This document shows, in pieces, positions 57,796-64,000 of a DNA stretch of 64,000 nucleotides. Position numbers and translations under genes: made by a program. The stretch spans positions 12,861,601 through 12,925,600 of the forward strand of contig CM049319.1 in assembly GCA_026874595.1 (NCBI GenBank). Direction: 5' to 3'. The DNA is from Sipunculus nudus (Eukaryota; Annelida; Sipuncula; Golfingiida; Sipunculidae). Below the pieces are notes generated by a model. It did no database searches. It was given only the letters and a program-made list of their open reading frames with translations, and was not told the DNA's origin. Numbering within the stretch: position 1 is the stretch's first letter; each line of letters opens with the position of its first letter.

Positions 57796-59802
57796 GAAAT
57801 AACGTGACACGGGTCTTAAAGAACCAATATATATAATCCATTTTGTTCGTCAACACTTCTCTCCCGGAATATCCACACACAATAACATTTGGGATCTTCA
57901 ATACGTTGCATCAAAGGAATACCTATATTTTTTAACATGTGGAACTATATATACCCATACTTTTTTTTTCAAGTACGCCCATGTGTACAGTGATCATGGC
58001 AGGCAAGTGGCGTTATGTAGTTATAGGCTTCTAATATCATACCTCTATGAAGAATGATTTTAATCAATTTATTTGGGAACATCTTAACTGAATCCCCACT
58101 GCATCCCAATTTGCATATCGAGTGCATGGGCGCCGTAATATTTAGTGGACAGACCATACAGATGTGTCGCATCCTGACTAAACTTGCAGCAACATATCAC
58201 TCTATTATGTAAGCACTTATAACTACCACTTCTATATCTAGGACTGTGGACACTAAAAGATACTTGTGTCTCCGCCTAATCGGTGGTATCAGATATTCCG
58301 GTGCGGTAGCGCTTGTTACCATTTTAGGGTATCTAACTGAAAAACCAATGATAAAATACACTCCTAATCAACCTGGACACCGTTATGGACGCAGTTATTT
58401 ATACTAAATGTATATCTTATCAATGTGTGTGCGCTACAATCAGAGGGACGCTAATGGGATCTTCACGCGTGTGATATATGACAAAGTGGGCAAACAAGGC
58501 GCCTCTTAGTCAAATTTATGATTCATCTTATTGTTCCACTCTACCAGCAGGCAGCCTATTTTCTAATGATAGAAATGTCAAGTGTCAAAACATTCACTTT
58601 TTCAGTGAAATATTTCTCTTATCAAGTATGAGGTTTACCGAACCTCATGAAATGATCGTGTCGTCTGCACCAATGCAGAGGTGAAGTTTGATCACGCGCA
58701 TGCGTACTCCACTGGTATGCGACTTGTAGGGTCCTCATCTTTCTTATCTATCTGGATACTTTAGGAATGAGTAAAGCACCGTTACTGACATAAGCCTCAC
58801 GTTTATACCTTACCAGTGTACATAAACTCCGCTATAAAGGCAGAGTCATATATATTCATCGGTGACCATGTTTGTTACACAAATAAGGCTCTTAAGGTGA
58901 AAAGAAAAAGAAAACAAAACAAAAATGTATCGCCTATTGTTCTTAGTAACCTATACTCTTGACTGTATACTAGAATTTAAAGATCTCCAAAGGCCAACTT
59001 AAGTGAGCGTATGTGTGTTTGTTCGTGTGAATTAAAAGGTTACTTGGAGTATGAAACGGATGTTTAGAGTGAATGATGAAAAGCAGGCGCACCATTTCTA
59101 CAAAGCTCGCAGGAGAAAGTGACAGGTCTGTAATTATTTGTTTTAATCAAGGTTGGACCAAACATTTTAATTGCATTTTTTAAAGTTCACATTTAATAAT
59201 TTTATACAGCCTGTACCTATTTCTTCTATGGACAGTAACAGCTAGAAGTTCCAAGATTTTACAGCAGATGCAACTGTCAAATACAGAGCTATGCTTAAAG
59301 ACAAGTATATTGATCAGTGTAAATAATTCTGTAAAAATCAAGTTAAGATGAAAACTTAGTATGAAGAAATCAGGCCAGTTGTTTTATATAATGCATGAAG
59401 TGCTTTTGATACAGGGTCACAAATGCTTTTAATACGTTTCATTGTAGAAACAGGAGGCACACATGGGTGGATTTGATTTTCTTCCTTCATAAAACCGAAT
59501 GTTCTGTCTTTGCTTATGTCCACTCTTTTATTTTTAAGCCAATTAATATCAATCACATTTTCTACAATTTAAATATATCGTATGTGAATATTACATCAAA
59601 CTGAATACCCAGGCATGCCTTTGTATTTTCTGTTATTTCTGTCTAGAACCTTTAATTATTTCGGACGTCTGTGATACGATCCAAGCATTTGTGACTTTGT
59701 AAATGAAATGTATGTAACAGCAAGATAAATATGCAGAACATTTCTATTGAATTTATCAAAGCATTTGACAAGAAAAGCCAAAAACTATATAAATTTCCCG
59801 GG

Positions 59803-59861
<59 letters not shown>

Positions 59862-60581
59862 CTTCTGTTTATCCTTTATATACGCAGATGATCCAAAGTA
59901 ACATGTTCAGACCAATTACTGAGCTGTATGGCAATATATATATATAGTCTGGGGGACAGATTATGAAAAATAATTTGTAGAGCTCCTGCTGATCACACGA
60001 ACATTATCATTCTTATATATTCGGGCCATTTATTGTTTAGCAATCACTGAATGTGTCAGATAAATGCAATCCATTTAAGTCAGGAGAGATAACAGCAGAG
60101 ATTCCCAAGTTACCGTAAAGATTATACTGTACTGTTACCGTACTGACTCACTTTCATCGTCTGATCCCGCGTCAGAAATAGACTACATTAAACATAGGTC
60201 TTGAACTTGTCTCATTTGACACATATAATTGCTCTAGAGTCATTTATTTTACCTCGATGATAAGGACGTCAAAATGGAAGACAGCAGTGCACGGTGAGAT
60301 ATTTAATCCTTTGATCACGGAAAAAGGTCAACTTGAATGCCATCGTCATATTCATAGGCCCAGTCAGGGTAATTAAATAGAAAACACTAGATGTATATGA
60401 TGTGCCGAAACAATATAGACTTCTTATTGTCTTTACCATTTATAAAATAAGTAGAGGCGATACCTCCTAGTGCGCTTATGTGAATTAAGATTTGAATTTG
60501 CACTTCAACAACGCCTTGTCAACTGCATGAATGCGCGCAATTTAGTAACTCAATTAAGAACCCCTGTGATTTTGTTGAGTG
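57796..60581. other. Non-coding; (TA)n at 59809-59858
   Basis: Nothing else recognised. Confidence 0.45.
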
Positions 60582-60618
60582 TCCATGGACCACACTGTTG
60601 ACTTCCATGGTCCATGGA
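60582..60618. other. Perfect 11-bp stem-loop
   Basis: TCCATGGACCA at 60582-60592 and TGGTCCATGGA at 60608-60618 form an 11-bp stem with a 15-base loop. Confidence 0.8.
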
Positions 60619-62174
60619 GAAAAAACGGGAAACCTTTTTCTTATTTGAGATGATACAAAAGTATTTGTTAGATAACACAAAAGTATTTATTAGAAATATA
60701 TATTAGGGCTTATATTCTTATTTTCCATCTTTTAATTGGTAACTTTAAAATAGCTCATATCTCACCAAAATGGGTACAGAATTCAAATAAAAGCTTTTCC
60801 CTTTATATAAAGATATTATGAATATGATTTAGAAAAGAGTTTGGGATCAAAACTATAATAGGGCCTAAATATTAAAAAAAATTAAACTGATTGCCACGTG
60901 ACATCGAATATCACATATAATATATATAATAGGGAGATAAATACCACATATATGACGGAACTAATTAACCAAATAATTTAACTTTGACCTCATGCAGGGT
61001 GATTACCATTTATAAAAGGAACCCTAACAGACATAATTTCAAATAATATGATGTCTAATAATGTGTTGACCCCATGATGAAGAGTCTGCTTTATTAACAA
61101 AATGACAAATGTCAAAATGACTTTCTCAAATAACTCTAGATCTTATAGAGTCTGTTTATAACAAAAGGAGCCTTTTTACTATTCCTGTAAGCATGAAAGA
61201 GATAACCCTTTTCTAAAACAAAAGACGCCCAACTGAGCATTTCAGCTCAGTGTAATATCTTACTATTTGGCAACCACTTTAATCAACGGATGATCCAAGT
61301 TCGATGGGTACATGAAATTTCGGAAGAATCCATGGAGCTTATCCTGAGTAATACGAACGATATAAAGAATTCCACTGTAACTTGGTCATCGCTGGCGCAA
61401 CGACTTTTCAGCGCAACGGAATGTAAAGCAATATAAGATCAATGGGCACATGAAACTTCTTAACAAATAGATTTTCGCAAAACAAGTTGTAGGTAGCGTT
61501 ATTTTTTTATGTGCAACAGGACAAGTTACCAAAATCTATTGGATAAACGTAGACTTTGAAGCCATTTTGAATTAATGTGATTCTCCTGGTATTAATTGTA
61601 CTAAGTTTAACTATAAAAGGATCAGTTTACTCAGATTTAAGGCCAAACTGTATTTTGAAAAATAAATTTTCATTTCTTATCCATCTTATCAACTTGATGG
61701 CTGCCATCACTGGTGAACTCGCCCCGCCAGAACAAAGGAAATCCCTAATTCCAGTGAATGACTCATGAAAGAACAACATATTGATATGATGTACATATTG
61801 CATCCGACATCTAAAAGTTTGCCATTTGGTATTCACTATCCCCCCCCCCCCCCCACGATATTTCATCAAAATGCATTCATAACCTTTTGACTTTAACATA
61901 ATACCGATTTGAAAAGTATGCATGTTATTATTATACCTTCTAATAATAATCAAGAAGTCATAAAGTTTTTGTCGTTAAGACAACACTGAGTATTTGAGCT
62001 TTTTGGCGGGATTTCGCCGTTTTGCCGTCCAAGCGTCAGCAGATTGAATGGACGGCTTAAAGGTATATACGCATACGTAATATATAGTTTGTGTATATCA
62101 TCTGACGCTATATATAAGTTACTTTTGACTGAATAAAAAAGTTCCTAGATACCGATCCCTGCAGATGCACTTAC
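60619..62174. other. Non-coding; poly-C run at 61841-61856
   Basis: Nothing recognised as a gene. Confidence 0.4.
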
Positions 62175-62419
62175 GTTGTTATGATTCTCTGGTTGAGGTA
62201 ACACAGTCCACGTCTTTTGCGATCTTGCTCCCAAACAATAGAAAGAAATATGACTTTAGAAACACTGAAGACAGATGGAAGCTTGACATATCTTAATTTG
62301 GGAAGTTGCGCGGTACGGCCACCAGGTGGCGTGCGTGTTAAGGTTTTTTTTTCACCACTGATTGAACAGGAGTAAGCAAAGTGTTTTAGAACAAAATACA
62401 TTTTATTGGTAGATACCAT
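62175..62419 (-). CDS. Candidate exon with donor, minus strand
   Basis: ATG at 62419 opens a frame of ~80 codons (MVSTNKMYFVLKHFAYSCSI...) that reaches AACAAC|GTAAGTGC at 62174, a strong donor. The middle contains the CTCF-like CCACCAGGTGGCG (on +). No family. It may equally be a non-coding first exon or chance. Confidence 0.2.
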
Positions 62420-62602
62420 GATATTTTAAGGAGAAAACACTATATTTCATTTAAATTTAACATAACTGATATATATATATATATATACCTTGTTTTTTTT
62501 GTACATTGATAGGTATAAATATGGTTATATATACACGTCATATAAATAAATCTACTCAGATACCTCATCAACAAGGACAATAATTTCAATCATTTGTGTT
62601 TT

Positions 62603-64000
62603 TTATTCTCTACATGCAGTGTTAATCAGACATTTCAATGGAGCCCATTTAGTGTCGTGTTTTATCAGTTTTCCGTTCTTGACTGCAATATACCTTTCTG
62701 TCTGAAAAATATCTAAAATAAAGCGCTTAACGTTCATCATGTCAGGTTTTCGTTTTCCACATCTACTGATATATAAATATCTCTTTACTAACAAAGTAAA
62801 AAAATTTATCCACCCTTCTTCGTGACAACCAAAAATCATTTCCTCAACTGACAAATGAAATGATTGTTGGAGTGAACCTTGTTTTTTCAATTCATTTAAA
62901 ATTTCCTCCCATAGAAGCTTAACAAAAATACACTTCCAAAACAAATGTATCATAGTTTCCTTTTCAGATTTACAAAATGTACACTCATCTGATTCGATTA
63001 CGTTTATCTTATAGAGGAAAGTATTCAGAGATAATCTGTGATGAAGGGTCCTAAATTGAAAATATCTGAGTTTAACTGATATTGTCGATTTAAATATATT
63101 TTTAAAACCGTTATATATGTTTTCATCATCGCGTATGTTTAATTCTGATTTCCATTTTGCTATGCTGCTATGTGGAGATTCAATTTTTCCTTTTATTAAT
63201 TCGATATAAATCTGATTTGTTACTCTTTTCTTTCTCTCCAGTCCGTCTGCCTTGTACGTATAAGTCTTGGTTGTAGTTGTACTTTTACTTTGTTTTATTA
63301 TAGTTTTCCATGTATAAGGGATAGAGTTAAGCAGACCTTGATAGCTTAAAAAATCAATCTTAACATTATAATGAGAACACATATCAGGATGGCTCATCCA
63401 AATCGAATCTGATCTTGTCTTACTCATTAAATCTGAGATATTTCTTATGCCTGAGTCGTACATATTCTTAAAAAATATTACTTGGCCGTTCCTTTTAATT
63501 TGAGAATTATACCACAGATACTGAGAAATTACGTCATCATATGTTTCAGGTTCACTATAGTTATAGATGCACCATGAGCGCAGAACATCATCCCAAAATT
63601 GAGAAGATCCACGCTCTAATTCTTTTCTATTTTCCACTGCTAAATTACAGTAAAACGATTGTTTGCCGAGCTTATATTTGTTTACAGCTAACATTTTCCA
63701 TGCATCGTTATCTGGTTTTGAAAGTAATCTATTCACCCAAGATATCTTAACTGCTGTATCATATGTATGCAAATGAACCATCCCGAGTCCTCCCTTATTT
63801 ACTGGTGCAATTATTACATTTCTTTTAATCAGTTCCCTTCCCTTGCCCCATATAAATTTATAGAGCATTTTTTCGACTTGAATTATAATTTCTGAGGGAG
63901 GAGTTGGTAGGACTGACATTAAGTAGGTGAACTGAGAAATAATAAAACTTTTTATGATCACAACTCTACCCATAGGAGTTAGATTTCTCTGTGACCATAA
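62603..64000 (-). pseudogene. L1/Tx1-like LINE ORF2, C-terminal part, open to window edge
   Basis: A continuous frame from the window edge (the first codons at 64000-63974 read LWSQRNLTP) through 456 further codons to a stop at 62603. The start is beyond the window, so the internal Met is not the real start. It encodes the region after RT: LTPMGRVVIIKSFIISQFTY, IWGKGRELIKRN then NKGGLGMVHLHTY. A conserved C-terminal zinc motif CTFCKSEKETMIHLFWKC (C-x2-C-x9-H-x4-C, about residues 325-345 of the visible part) is followed by W. These are hallmarks of L1/Tx1-group ORF2. No stop or frameshift over ~1.4 kb, so the copy is young; RT and endonuclease cannot be judged. Confidence 0.88.

Noticed and set aside
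1-64000. Prokaryotic-style systems (CRISPR, operons, phage defence)
   Set aside because: No evenly spaced short repeats with unique spacers, no dense co-oriented genes, no ribosome-binding sites; the window is clearly eukaryotic.

Overview
This window looks like a gene-poor, AT-rich stretch of a metazoan nuclear genome, most likely a marine lophotrochozoan such as a mollusc. That placement is inference. It rests on the mix of retroelements (two LTR elements with integrase upstream of reverse transcriptase, L1/Tx1-like and L2/CR1-like LINEs), on abundant non-autonomous elements with internal tandem repeats resembling bivalve 'pearl'/Helentron-type repeats, and on long (TA)n, (GT)n and (TAC)n tracts. 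I see no bacterial or viral gene organisation, no rRNA, no CRISPR and no complete host gene.

Layout. 0-12 kb: a tandem inverted repeat (655-960), the 3' end of an L2/CR1-like LINE (1153-1860), a 405-bp element with terminal inverted repeats (3385-3789), two copies of one dispersed repeat (about 4790 and 7150), and an older short-TIR element (about 10252-11676) split by an 867-bp element with ~125-bp TIRs. 12-22 kb: microsatellites, a patch dense in AACCAA/TTGGTT (13.76-14.1 kb), a heavily decayed L1/Tx1-like LINE (14.2-16.8 kb) and a tandem repeat array (18.3-20.1 kb). 22-32 kb: CpG-rich ACGCG repeats, then a degenerate Ty3/gypsy element on the + strand whose 3' LTR is split by ~2.4 kb containing another tandem-repeat element. 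36.4-41.8 kb: a second, better preserved Ty3/gypsy element on the minus strand, with a tRNA-Pro primer binding site and a 659-bp 5' LTR. 45.6-48.9 kb: a short-TIR element (a copy of the 10-kb one without the insertion), a solo LTR of the second gypsy family inside a (TA)n tract, and a large fold-back element. 50-62 kb is the least repetitive part, with a GC-rich candidate exon, a MITE carrying a tRNA-Arg-like pseudogene, several CTCF-like sites and a minisatellite. 62.6-64 kb: the open C-terminal part of an L1/Tx1-like LINE ORF2 on the minus strand, running off the window.

Both gypsy elements carry domains in the order Gag - protease - integrase - reverse transcriptase - RNase H, the Copia-like order known from the Gmr1 clade of Ty3/gypsy. 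They belong to different families by LTR (TGTGACGG versus TGTTACGG ends). Both are broken by stops and frameshifts.

Host genes: only four short intervals have exon-like signals (3040-3110, 21372-21451, 50551-51026, and 62175-62419 on the minus strand). None matches a protein family I can name. I did not find a convincing new biological system. The best leads are the nested insertion with its empty-site paralogue, the Gmr1-type gene order, the tandem-repeat elements that repeatedly carry a GGTGGCGCCACC module, and the tRNA-like sequence inside a MITE.
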